Positions 7,523 to 15,547 of a DNA stretch of 25,200 bases are shown here, piece by piece. The DNA comes from an uncultured Bacilli bacterium (GTDB taxonomy: Bacteria > Bacillota_I > Bacilli_A > RF39 > UBA660). Below the pieces are notes generated by a model, which was not told the DNA's origin, did not search any database, and saw nothing but the letters and a program-made list of their open reading frames with translations. The position numbers were made by a program, and so were the translations under genes. Positions within the stretch are counted from its first letter, which is position 1. Each line of letters opens with the position of its first letter. The stretch covers positions 1-25,200 of the forward strand of contig CALVVP010000043.1 of the NCBI GenBank assembly GCA_944363895.1, given 5' to 3'.

Positions 7523-10500
7523 ATGAAATTTAAAGAATTAAATAAAAAACCAATTAATGAAGCAGAATCAGAAGTTTTATCTTTTTGGAAAAAAAATGAT
7601 ATATTTGAAAAATCAATTAGTAATCGCGAAAATAATCAAAATTATGTTTTTTACGACGGTCCAATTTATGCTAATGCTAAACCAGGTATTCACCATGTTT
7701 TCGCTAAAACAATAAAAGATGCTTTTACCAAATATAAAACAATGCAAGGTTATCGGGTTTTAAGAAAAATAGGCCTTGATACGCATGGTTTACCGATTGA
7801 AGTTAATGTTGAAAAAAAATTAGGATTTAAAAATAAATCCGATATAGAAAAATTTGGTATTGAAAACTTTTGCAAAGAATGCAATCAAGAAACCGCTAAA
7901 AATATTGATGAAGTAAAGAAAATAACTGATATGATGGGCCAATTTATCGACTGTGAACACCCATATGTTACATGTGACAATGAATACATCGAATCTGAAT
8001 GGTGGATTGTCAAGGAAATGGATAAAAAAGGTTTGATTTATCACGGCAACAAAGTATTACCTTATTGTCCAAGATGTGGAACCGAATTATCTAGTAATGA
8101 AGTAGCGCAAGGGTATCAACAAGATTCGGTCAACACGGTTATTGTTCCTTTTAAAAGACAGGATGAAGATGTTTATTTTTTAGTTTGGACCACAACACCA
8201 TGGACTTTATTAGCCAATGTCGCATTATGTGTAAATCCTGATTTAACTTATTTAAAAGTGGAAAGTCAAGGATACAAATTTATTGTAGCTGAATCTTTAG
8301 CTGATAAAGTTTTAGGCGAAGGTTATAAAGTATTAGATAAATATCAAGGAAAAGACTTACAAGGTATTAAATATGAACAATTATTACCATTTGTTAAAGT
8401 TGAAGGTAAAGCTTTTGAAGTAGTAGCTGATAGTTATGTAACTGATTCTGATGGTACCGGTATTGTTCATATCGCTCCAGCTTATGGTGAAGATGATAAT
8501 CGGGTTTGTCGTGAAAAAGGTATAGCTTTTGTCAATCCTGTTGGTAAAGATGGCTGCTATACTGAAGGACCTTGGGAAGGTAGATTAGTAACTGATCAAG
8601 AATTAGAAATCGAAATAGTAAAATATTTAAAAGAAAATGATAAATTGTTTAAAAAAATCAAATTAGTTCACGATTATCCCCATTGTTGGCGCTGTAAAAG
8701 TCCATTAATTTATTATGCTAAACCAGCATGGTATGTAAAAACTACCGCTTATAAAGATAAAATAATTGAAGCTAATAAAAAAGTAAATTGGTATCCCGAT
8801 TATATTGGGGAAAAAAGATTTGCTAATTGGTTAGAGAATATGGTTGATTGGGGAATTTCAAGAAATAGATATTGGGGTTGTCCAATGCCGATTTGGGTAT
8901 GTAGTTGTGGTCATAAAGAAGTAATTGGCTCATTAGATGAATTGCAAGAAAAAATAATTGAAGACAAAGATGTTAAAAAAATTGAACTACATCGTCCATA
9001 TGTCGATGAATTACATATTAAATGTAGTAAATGCGGTAAAACGATGGCAAGAGTAAAAGATGTTATGGATGTATGGTTTGATTCAGGATCTATGCCTTAT
9101 GCCCAATTCCATTATCCATTTGAAAATAAAGATTTGTTTGAATCACAATTTCCGGCTGATTTTATTGCAGAAGGAGTAGATCAGACAAGAGGTTGGTTCT
9201 ATGTTCTACTGGTTATATCAACTATCATATCTGGTGAATCTAGCTTCAAAAATGTTGTCGTTAATGATATGATGTTAGATGCTCATGGTAAAAAAATGAG
9301 TAAATCAACTGGTAATGTTATTGATCCTACTGAGATTATGACCAAATATGGCGCTGATACGGTAAGATATTATATGTTATATGCTTCTCCCGTTTGGACC
9401 CCTTTAAAGTTCGATGAAACTGGCTTAAAAGAAATTTATTCAAAATATATATCAACCTTTAAAAATGCTTATTCATTTTTTGAAATGTATGCTAATGCAG
9501 ATAATATTGATCCAAGAACTTATAATGTTCCTTTTGAAAAACGCGAATTAATCGATAGATGGTTGTTATCTAAATTAAATAAATTAATCAAAGATGTTAC
9601 TTCAGCTTATGAAGAATACGATTTAAACAAAGTGGCTAGATTGATTGTTCCATTTTTAAACGATGATTTATCTAATTGGTATATCCGTAGTAATCGTCGG
9701 CGTTTTTGGGATAGCGAATTAACTGAATCTAAAAAAGCTGTCTATTTAACAACTTATGAAGTATTAGTGGCATTATGTAAATTATGTGCTCCAATAACGC
9801 CATTTTTAACAGAAGAAATCTATCAAAAATTAACAGGTTTTGAATCTGTTCATTTAGCTGATTTCCCTAAATGTGATGAGGAATTGATTGTTGAAAAAGT
9901 AGAAGAACAAATGGATTTAGTAAGAGATATTTGTTCTTTGGGAAGATTTGCTAGAGAAGAAGTTAATATCAAAGTTCGTCAACCAATTTCTCATTTGATT
10001 TTACCAAAGAAAGATGAAAAAACAATCGGTAATTTAATATCGATTATTCAAGAAGAATTAAATGTAAAAGAAATAATTTTTAAAGAAGATATGAGTGATT
10101 ATTTAGACTATATTGTTAAACCTAATTTTAAAATTTTAGGTAAAACTTTAGGAACTAAAATAAAAGAATTACAAGAAGTGTTAAGTAATTTAACTAATAA
10201 AGAGATTTCTCAACTTGAAAAGGGCAGTTTGAAAGTAAATTTAAGTGGTGAGGATTTTGAACTTACAAATGAAATGGTTTTAATTTCTTTAAAACAAAAA
10301 GATGGCTATGCTTCAAGTAGTAATAATAGAACTTGTGTAGTCTTAAATACGGAATTAACTGAAGATTTAATATTAGAGGGATTAGCTCGGGAATTTGTTC
10401 GTAAGGTACAAAGTCTTAGAAAAGAAGCTGATTTTGTTATCACTGATCATATCAAAGTTATATATCATGGAACTGATAAAATTAAACAAATGTTAGATAA

Positions 10501-10618
10501 ATACTATGATTATGTAATGGGTGAAGTATTAGGCGACGAATTAATTAATGATGAATCATTGGCATTCGATGATGAATTAAATGACGAAAAAGTGGCTATT
10601 AAAGTCGAAAAAATTTAA
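7523..10618 (+). CDS. ileS: Isoleucyl-tRNA synthetase, IleRS2-like with GXHH signature
   Basis: A class I synthetase of 1031 residues that charges tRNA-Ile. The first signature motif is KPGIHHVFAKTIKD, with residues G55-I56-H57-H58 where most class I enzymes have HXGH. KMSKS is at residues 591-595. The CP1 editing domain shows WTTTPWTLLANVALCV and GTGIVHIAPAYGEDD. Cysteine pairs CPRC, CWRC and the CSKC region suggest zinc sites. The C-terminal third holds the anticodon-binding helices (about 680 onward). The length and C-terminal extension fit the type 2, eukaryote-like IleRS group. The ATG at 7523 follows AGGAGG at 7512-7517. Expression is expected to be governed by the ATC-specifier T-box directly upstream. 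The swapped signature is discussed among the findings. Confidence 0.96.
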   Translation: MKFKELNKKPINEAESEVLSFWKKNDIFEKSISNRENNQNYVFYDGPIYANAKPGIHHVFAKTIKDAFTKYKTMQGYRVLRKIGLDTHGLPIEVNVEKKLGFKNKSDIEKFGIENFCKECNQETAKNIDEVKKITDMMGQFIDCEHPYVTCDNEYIESEWWIVKEMDKKGLIYHGNKVLPYCPRCGTELSSNEVAQGYQQDSVNTVIVPFKRQDEDVYFLVWTTTPWTLLANVALCVNPDLTYLKVESQGYKFIVAESLADKVLGEGYKVLDKYQGKDLQGIKYEQLLPFVKVEGKAFEVVADSYVTDSDGTGIVHIAPAYGEDDNRVCREKGIAFVNPVGKDGCYTEGPWEGRLVTDQELEIEIVKYLKENDKLFKKIKLVHDYPHCWRCKSPLIYYAKPAWYVKTTAYKDKIIEANKKVNWYPDYIGEKRFANWLENMVDWGISRNRYWGCPMPIWVCSCGHKEVIGSLDELQEKIIEDKDVKKIELHRPYVDELHIKCSKCGKTMARVKDVMDVWFDSGSMPYAQFHYPFENKDLFESQFPADFIAEGVDQTRGWFYVLLVISTIISGESSFKNVVVNDMMLDAHGKKMSKSTGNVIDPTEIMTKYGADTVRYYMLYASPVWTPLKFDETGLKEIYSKYISTFKNAYSFFEMYANADNIDPRTYNVPFEKRELIDRWLLSKLNKLIKDVTSAYEEYDLNKVARLIVPFLNDDLSNWYIRSNRRRFWDSELTESKKAVYLTTYEVLVALCKLCAPITPFLTEEIYQKLTGFESVHLADFPKCDEELIVEKVEEQMDLVRDICSLGRFAREEVNIKVRQPISHLILPKKDEKTIGNLISIIQEELNVKEIIFKEDMSDYLDYIVKPNFKILGKTLGTKIKELQEVLSNLTNKEISQLEKGSLKVNLSGEDFELTNEMVLISLKQKDGYASSSNNRTCVVLNTELTEDLILEGLAREFVRKVQSLRKEADFVITDHIKVIYHGTDKIKQMLDKYYDYVMGEVLGDELINDESLAFDDELNDEKVAIKVEKI

Positions 10619-10642
10619 GAACAATTAATTTTGTTCTTTTTT
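10617..10642 (+). terminator. Terminator of ileS
   Basis: AAGAACAA (10617-10624) and TTGTTCTT (10631-10638) form an 8-bp stem with a 6-nt loop followed by Ts. It begins within the ileS stop codon. Confidence 0.85.
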
Positions 10643-10652
10643 AAAAAATCTT

Positions 10653-10681
10653 TTTACAAATATATGTTCGCACGATATAAT
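10653..10681 (+). promoter_or_regulatory. Promoter with LexA/SOS-box-like operator
   Basis: TTTACA (10653-10658), 17-bp spacer, TATAAT (10676-10681). Between them, CAAATATATGTTCG at 10657-10670 matches the B. subtilis SOS box CGAACATATGTTCG at 12 of 14 positions by eye. It stands ahead of a BRO/DinD-like remnant. Confidence 0.5.
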
Positions 10682-10706
10682 TTAATCGTAGGAGTTAGAA
10701 AAAGAT

Positions 10707-10860
10707 ATGAAACAAGATAAAACTTATCTAATAATGAAAATATTATAATCCTGATGTTGTTGATATTGAAGGAATGTTTAGAATTATTGAATCAATACCA
10801 AGTAAAGATGCTGAACCGATAAAACAATGATATATAAAGATGAAAATTAATCGAAAATAA
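10707..10860 (+). pseudogene. Degraded BRO-N/DinD-like gene remnant
   Basis: From 10741 one frame encodes YYNPDVVDIEGMFRIIESI, continuing PSKDAEPIKQ, then a TGA where the family has tryptophan, then YIKMKINRK and TAA. This matches the end of the BRO-N domain of phage antirepressor and DinD-like proteins (typical pattern: LFRLIQSIPSPKAEPFKLW). The promoter and a GTAGGAG site (about 10688-10694) precede an ATG at 10707, but that frame stops after 13 codons and is not in phase with the conserved part. Most of the N-terminal domain and everything after it is missing, so this is a small scar of a lost mobile-element or SOS-type gene. The identification rests on about 30 residues recognised from memory. 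Confidence 0.5.
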
Positions 10861-10882
10861 ATAATAATTATTTAAAATATTA

Positions 10883-10891
10883 TGATAAAAT
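10883..10891 (+). promoter_or_regulatory. Extended -10 element before the YdcF-like gene
   Basis: TGATAAAAT with no good -35 box. The ribosome binding site TAGGTG (10897-10902) follows, seven bases before the ATG. Confidence 0.4.
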
Positions 10892-10909
10892 ATAAATAGG
10901 TGTCTAATT

Positions 10910-11569
10910 ATGAAAAAAGTAATAATAGTTATCTTGTCATTGGTTTTATTATCAATTGTCGGAATTTTGACAGTTAATTTTTATGTCATTTTAAGTACTA
11001 AAGATAGAATAATTTCAATCGAAGAAGCTAAAAAGTTAAATGATATTGATTGTATTTTGGTTCTTGGTGCCGGTGTTTATCAAAATAAGCCTCGTCCGAT
11101 GTTAGAAGATCGCATTTTAATGGGAATAGATTTGTATAACAATAAAGTTGCTCCTAAAATAATTATGAGCGGCGACCATGGTCAGGAAGATTATGATGAA
11201 GTCAATGTTATGAAAAATTATGCTGTCGATGCTGGAATTGATTCTAGTGATATCTTTATGGATCATGCTGGTTTTTCAACTTATGATAGTATTTATAGAT
11301 TAAAAGAGATTTTTGAAGTTGATAAAGTCGTTATTGTTACCCAAAAATATCATTTATATCGAGCTTTATATATTGCTAAAGAATTAGGAATTGAGGCTTA
11401 TGGCGTCAGTTCTAATTTAAGAGAATATCCAGGGCAATTTAAAAGAGAAATAAGAGAAATTTTGGCCCGTGATAAAGATTTAGTTAAAACTATTTTTAAA
11501 CCATCTTCAACTTATATAGGTGAAGTTATACCTGTTACTGGCGATGGCGATATTACAAATGATAAGTAA
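10910..11569 (+). CDS. YdcF/SanA-like membrane-anchored protein (DUF218)
   Basis: A 219-residue protein with one N-terminal membrane helix (about residues 4-28) and a DUF218 domain facing outward. Family motifs are CILVLGAGVYQNKPRPMLEDR (21 residues, 48-68, of which the core is VLGAGV and PMLEDR), IIMSGDHG (about 85-92), the GFSTYDS turn and VVIVTQKYHLYRALYIA. Members (SanA, YdcF, ElyC) affect envelope integrity or peptidoglycan precursor handling, but the chemistry is not settled. The protein most resembles the SanA branch, sometimes labelled vancomycin high-temperature exclusion protein; that label should not be read as resistance. It appears monocistronic. Confidence 0.85.
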   Translation: MKKVIIVILSLVLLSIVGILTVNFYVILSTKDRIISIEEAKKLNDIDCILVLGAGVYQNKPRPMLEDRILMGIDLYNNKVAPKIIMSGDHGQEDYDEVNVMKNYAVDAGIDSSDIFMDHAGFSTYDSIYRLKEIFEVDKVVIVTQKYHLYRALYIAKELGIEAYGVSSNLREYPGQFKREIREILARDKDLVKTIFKPSSTYIGEVIPVTGDGDITNDK

Positions 11570-11590
11570 TTCAAAATTTCAAATTTATTA

Positions 11591-11619
11591 TTTACAAATA
11601 AATATTTATATTATATAAT
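11591..11619 (+). promoter_or_regulatory. Promoter of the small anchored protein gene
   Basis: TTTACA (11591-11596), 17-bp spacer, TATAAT (11614-11619). The start would leave an untranslated leader of about 115 nt. Confidence 0.7.
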
Positions 11620-11652
11620 TGTAATATAAATTCTAATGCAATTATAAATGGC

Positions 11653-11718
11653 ATAAACAAACTGTAATTCAAGCGAGTTTTAGTGAAAATAAGTTGCTTG
11701 TTATTGAGTTTGTTTTAT
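11653..11718 (+). promoter_or_regulatory. Structured 5' leader of unknown class
   Basis: ATAAACAAACT (11653-11663) pairs with AGTTTGTTTTAT (11707-11718, one bulge), and CAAGC (11670-11674) pairs with GCTTG (11696-11700) inside it. The hairpin ends seven bases before the AAGGGAG ribosome binding site (11726-11732). There is no run of Ts after it, so it is not an obvious terminator. I cannot match it to a riboswitch class. Confidence 0.45.
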
Positions 11719-11740
11719 ATTTTAGAAGGGAGTAATTTTT

Positions 11741-12139
11741 GTGAAAGAAAAAACCAAAAATATTATCATTGTAATAGTTTTAATCATTGTAATTTTAATT
11801 TTGTTAGCCTTATTGTTTTTACCGGATATTACAAATATGATTGAGTCTGCTACCGAAGATCGAAAACTTACGATTGCTAAATCAGAAGCGGATATAATCT
11901 TAAGTGGCATTAATACTCATTGTGCTATTGAAGAAATGAAAGTACAAATGAATAGTTCTGATGCTAATCCTTGTGCTGAATCTTTAAGTCAAGAAGAAAT
12001 CGAAACAATGGTTTATTTAGATGACAGTAAAGTAGAAAAAGCTATATATAATGGTGAAGAAATTACTGAATTAGTTTTAGTAATTGATGGTTATCGTTTA
12101 ACTTTAGTTGGCGAAGAGTTTGAAGTTGTAGAAGATTAA
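11741..12139 (+). CDS. Hypothetical small membrane-anchored protein
   Basis: I do not recognise this 132-residue protein. Residues 8-30 are a strongly hydrophobic helix (IIIVIVLIIVILILLALLF) preceded by lysines, so the rest should lie outside the membrane. The soluble part is acidic and starts with a helix-like segment, with two cysteines (in THCAIE and NPCAES) that could form a disulfide. An N-terminal hydrophobic helix running into an amphipathic helix recalls a pilin-like protein, but no prepilin G-FTLIE cleavage motif is present. The start is GTG at 11741 with AAGGGAG upstream; no better ATG exists. The gene has its own promoter, a structured leader and its own terminator. Confidence 0.75.
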   Translation: MKEKTKNIIIVIVLIIVILILLALLFLPDITNMIESATEDRKLTIAKSEADIILSGINTHCAIEEMKVQMNSSDANPCAESLSQEEIETMVYLDDSKVEKAIYNGEEITELVLVIDGYRLTLVGEEFEVVED

Positions 12140-12164
12140 AACAATCATTTAAGATTGTTTTTTT
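12138..12164 (+). terminator. Terminator between convergent genes
   Basis: AAAACAATC (12138-12146) pairs with GATTGTTTT (12153-12161), then Ts to 12164. The stop codon of the leftward M16 gene lies in the loop (12149-12151), so the same hairpin may also serve, more weakly, the opposite strand. Confidence 0.75.
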
Positions 12165-13417
12165 GGATTAATAATTAAAGTTGTATAGTTATTAAAATTA
12201 ATATTTTTAATTAATTTATTAAAATCTTTATAATTTAAATCTTTAATATCATTATATTTATTTTCGTTAAATTTACCATATCTAATAATATCATTCATAA
12301 TATTGTGATTTAAACTAAAGATATTTTCTGTCATATAGATAATTGAACTTAATAAAGTTTTTTTCTTTCTTGAAAAATCTTTTTCATCAATTTCTAAATT
12401 AGTCATTTCTTCTTTTATTTTTTCTAATAAAATATTTGGTTTAGTCGATTCCCCAATAATAAATACAACTAAATAATCTGTACTATTATCAAAATCAATA
12501 ACTAATGAATCATTAATTATTTGTTCATTGATTAAATTATTGACAAAATCACTAGTTGATGAAAATTTACAATCGAATAAAGTTAATAAATAAAATAAAT
12601 TTTTGATGTTTTTTTCTAATTTTATTTTATAAGCAATTGCACATCTTGGAATACTGACATTTAAATTAACTTTATCTTCTTGTCTTTTTACCTCTTCTGG
12701 TTCATCATATTTTTTAATCTTAACTTTATTTTCTTTTTTAAATTCTTTTTTCATTTGATTTTCTTTAATAATATTTATTACTTCTTCAGCTTCGACATTA
12801 CCAGTTACCACGACAAACATATTAGAAGGGTGATAAAAAGCATTATAACAAGTATATAAGTCTTCTTTGGTAATTGAGTTAACGCTATCGATTGTACCAA
12901 TAATGGGATATTTCATCGGATGAACTTGGAAGCAATTTTCTAACATTTTATCATACATGACATTACCTGGCATATCTTGATACATTTTGATTTCTTGGGT
13001 AATAATTCCTTTTTCTTTTTCGACATTTTCATCAGTAAAATAAGGACTTTGGACATAATCTAGCAAAAGGTTTAAATTTTCTTCTAAAAAACTAGGACTG
13101 GAAAAAAGGTAAGTCGTTTTAGTATAATTAGTATTAGCGTTACAATCGGCTCCTCGTTCACTATAAAAACTAAAAATGTCGGTTCCATCTTCTTGTTCAA
13201 ACATTTTATGTTCTAAGAAATGAGCGATGCCTAAAGGTACTTTAGTGTATTTTTTATCATTTTCTTTAAATTCAATAATATTAGAACCATATTTAGTTGA
13301 AAAAGTAACATAGATATTATTAACATTATTTTTGGGAAGAATAAATATTTCTAAGCCATTAGCTAATTTTTCATAAAATAAATCTAAATCGAGATTTTTA
13401 TAATTAATTTTCTTCAT
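12149..13417 (-). CDS. M16 family zinc metallopeptidase, active-type (YmfH-like)
   Basis: A 422-residue pitrilysin-family protein. The inverted zinc motif HFLEH is at residues 66-70 (H66, E69, H70), and the third ligand is probably E142 in GIITQEIKM. The conserved NANTNYTKTTY segment near 93-103 follows the family pattern. There is no signal peptide. M16B enzymes in bacteria work as pairs of a catalytic and a non-catalytic chain, as in B. subtilis ymfH and ymfF. This is the catalytic one and follows its partner, overlapping it by 14 nt. The substrate is unknown; related pairs process peptides, and nothing nearby suggests a peptide precursor. Confidence 0.9.
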   Translation of the reverse strand: MKKINYKNLDLDLFYEKLANGLEIFILPKNNVNNIYVTFSTKYGSNIIEFKENDKKYTKVPLGIAHFLEHKMFEQEDGTDIFSFYSERGADCNANTNYTKTTYLFSSPSFLEENLNLLLDYVQSPYFTDENVEKEKGIITQEIKMYQDMPGNVMYDKMLENCFQVHPMKYPIIGTIDSVNSITKEDLYTCYNAFYHPSNMFVVVTGNVEAEEVINIIKENQMKKEFKKENKVKIKKYDEPEEVKRQEDKVNLNVSIPRCAIAYKIKLEKNIKNLFYLLTLFDCKFSSTSDFVNNLINEQIINDSLVIDFDNSTDYLVVFIIGESTKPNILLEKIKEEMTNLEIDEKDFSRKKKTLLSSIIYMTENIFSLNHNIMNDIIRYGKFNENKYNDIKDLNYKDFNKLIKNINFNNYTTLIINPKKQS

Positions 13418-14666
13418 TGTTTTCTCCTTCTAGGATAAAAATACTATCCATAAATATTTTTTTACTTAATTTAATAATATCATCTTTTGTTACATTTTTT
13501 ATTTTCTCACATCTATCTTCAATTAAATCATAATTAAAATAGATATTACTTTCATACATTCTTAGAATGCTACCTTGATAATCTTCGATATCTTTTAAAC
13601 TATTAATGTAAGTTATTTTAGCTGCTTCTAAATCATTATCATCAAAATCACCTTTAGCCATTTTACTTATTTCTTTTTTGATTAGACTAATGCATTTTTT
13701 GACATCACTTTTATTAGTTCCCACACTAATATATAAAATATTATATATTGCTTTATGGGTCGCACTTATTGAATAACATAAACTGTTTTTTTCTCTAACT
13801 GTTCTAAATAATTTAGAATTAGGTCCACCGCCTAAAATAAAACAATAAGCATACAAGACATATTGTCTTTCAAAATCAGTTAAATCCTTTAATTTAAAGC
13901 CGATATTTAAATTGGTTTGTTCAATTGGCATTGTCTCAATTATTTTGTTGATTTTCTTATTTATTTTTTCATGTTCTAAGAAATGGGAAATACTTGGTTT
14001 TTTAATGGTATTGATATTAAATTTATTATTAAATAATTCTACTATTTCTGAATTGTTGACATCACCGATAATAAAAATATCGATTAAGTCACTTTTAAGC
14101 ATTTTTTTATAGTATTCATATAAATTTTCATTAGTTATTTTTTCTAAATCATCTTTATAGCCGACGGAATTATATTCTAAAGTTGTGTTTTTACCCAATA
14201 TTTCAAATAATCTTTGTAATGAGTATCTTTTGGTATTGTCTTTTAAAGATTCAATTTCATCAGCAACTAGTCTTTTCGAAAGGTCAAAATATTTAAATTT
14301 ATCATCTTCAACATTAGGATTAAAAATAACACTAAATAAAAACTCGATCGATTGTTTAATCATATTTTCTTCAGTATATTTTTCATTTAAAAAATTACAA
14401 TTAAAAGAACTAATAATATAATTACCACTCAAACTACTCGCATATCCCAAACCTAAGCCATATAATTCTTCGGTTTGTTTATCTAAATCTTGTTTAGTTG
14501 GATATTCTTTGGTTGAACTTAATAAGACTTTTCCTAGTAAATTACGATAAGTAATATCTTCTTTAGAAAGTATTTTTTTAAAGTTAATTTTAATAGTTAT
14601 TGTTTTGAATTTATTAGTATTGATAATGTGTAAGTTGTAAGCTTTATTTGAATAGTTATTGTACAT
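13404..14666 (-). CDS. M16 family peptidase-like protein, non-catalytic partner (YmfF-like)
   Basis: A 420-residue M16-type protein in which the HxxEH zinc motif is missing: the matching helix reads LLGKVLLSSTKEYPTKQDLD, leading into KQTEELYGLGL. The C-terminal half has the R/Y-type substrate-binding features of the family (ILGGGPNSKLFRTVREKNSLCYS near residues 280-300). It should pair with the catalytic chain encoded immediately downstream. The ATG at 14666 follows AAAGGGTG on the minus strand. It is transcribed away from sigK. Confidence 0.87.
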   Translation of the reverse strand: MYNNYSNKAYNLHIINTNKFKTITIKINFKKILSKEDITYRNLLGKVLLSSTKEYPTKQDLDKQTEELYGLGLGYASSLSGNYIISSFNCNFLNEKYTEENMIKQSIEFLFSVIFNPNVEDDKFKYFDLSKRLVADEIESLKDNTKRYSLQRLFEILGKNTTLEYNSVGYKDDLEKITNENLYEYYKKMLKSDLIDIFIIGDVNNSEIVELFNNKFNINTIKKPSISHFLEHEKINKKINKIIETMPIEQTNLNIGFKLKDLTDFERQYVLYAYCFILGGGPNSKLFRTVREKNSLCYSISATHKAIYNILYISVGTNKSDVKKCISLIKKEISKMAKGDFDDNDLEAAKITYINSLKDIEDYQGSILRMYESNIYFNYDLIEDRCEKIKNVTKDDIIKLSKKIFMDSIFILEGENNEEN

Positions 14667-14710
14667 AATATCACCCTTTCTATTATGTGTGAAATTAATT
14701 ATTTAATACC

Positions 14711-14739
14711 ATTATAACATTTAAAAAGTAAATTGTAAT
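14711..14739 (-). promoter_or_regulatory. Promoter of the M16 pair
   Basis: On the minus strand ATTACA (14739-14734), 17-bp spacer, TATAAT (14716-14711) with TG one base before it, an extended -10. Confidence 0.55.
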
Positions 14740-14782
14740 TAATTTTAATTTAAATATCACATAAAATTTAATGAGGTGAATT

Positions 14783-15475
14783 ATGCTTAACTTTTTAAGA
14801 CGATTATTTAAAGATTTTTTTATTTTTACCGCTGCTTATTCTAATAATGTCTTTCCTGAACCTCTATCAAAAGATGAGGAAAAAGAATGTGTTGCGAAGA
14901 TGAAATTAGGTGATAAAGAAGCAAGAAACAAACTTATTGAACACAATTTAAGATTAGTTGCACATATTGTTAAAAAGTATGATCATAAAAAAGACGATGT
15001 TGATGATTTAATCAGTATTGGAACGATTGGCCTTATTAAAGGTGTCGATAGTTTTAGTTATAAACATGGAACACGATTAACTACTTATGTCGCCAAATGT
15101 ATTGAAAATGAAATTTTAATGTATTATCGAACTGACAAAAAACATAATAAAAACATTAGTTTAAATGAGTCGGTTGGCTTCGATAAAGAAGGTAATGAAA
15201 TAACATTTTTAGAAATATTAAAAACGCCAAAACCAGAATTTGAACTAGATATTCAAAAAAAAGATAATATCGCATCATTAAAAAAATATTTTAATGTTTT
15301 AACCGAAAGAGAAAAAGAAATAATTGTTAAAAGGTATGGTTTAAATGATCAAGATGAAATTACCCAAAAGGAAATAGCTAAAGAATTAGGAATATCACGT
15401 AGTTATGTATCGCGAATTGAAAAAAGAGCTTTAACTAAAATATTTAAAGAATTTAAAATGCAAAACAAAAATTAG
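14783..15475 (+). CDS. sigK: RNA polymerase sporulation sigma factor SigK (pro-form)
   Basis: A sigma-70 family protein of 230 residues. Regions 2.1-2.4 run through RNKLIEHNLRLVAHIVKKY, DLISIGTIGLIKGVDSF and TTYVAKCIENEILMYYRT. Region 4 is LTEREKEIIVKRYGLN followed by QKEIAKELGISRSYVSRIEK. The order and residues match SigK closely, including the segment after region 2 (DKEGNEITFLEIL). The first 18 residues are hydrophobic and end just before YSNNVFPEPLS, equivalent to the site where B. subtilis pro-SigK is cut by SpoIVFB, so a pro-sequence appears intact. SigK directs late mother-cell transcription (coat and spore maturation). GAGGTG precedes the ATG. The gene is whole, not split by a skin-type element. 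Confidence 0.9.
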   Translation: MLNFLRRLFKDFFIFTAAYSNNVFPEPLSKDEEKECVAKMKLGDKEARNKLIEHNLRLVAHIVKKYDHKKDDVDDLISIGTIGLIKGVDSFSYKHGTRLTTYVAKCIENEILMYYRTDKKHNKNISLNESVGFDKEGNEITFLEILKTPKPEFELDIQKKDNIASLKKYFNVLTEREKEIIVKRYGLNDQDEITQKEIAKELGISRSYVSRIEKRALTKIFKEFKMQNKN

Positions 15476-15488
15476 TTTTATGATAGAC

Positions 15489-15517
15489 TTTACGCTTTCA
15501 AAATTTAATGATATACT
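15489..15517 (+). promoter_or_regulatory. Promoter of the ABC exporter
   Basis: TTTACG (15489-15494), 17-bp spacer, TATACT (15512-15517). The predicted start near 15524 argues against translation from the ATG at 15527. Confidence 0.55.
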
Positions 15518-15547
15518 ATTACTCAAATGAAGGGTAGTAGTTTTTTT

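Noticed and set aside
10741..10860. TGA in place of a conserved tryptophan in the BRO-like fragment, hinting at a code where TGA means Trp
   Set aside because: Every tryptophan in the intact genes is TGG, no intact gene has an in-frame TGA, and two genes end in TGA. The fragment also lacks its start and end, so the TGA is decay.
11020..11569. Reading the YdcF/SanA-like gene as a vancomycin resistance gene
   Set aside because: That family label comes from a temperature-sensitive envelope phenotype; nothing here encodes altered peptidoglycan termini.
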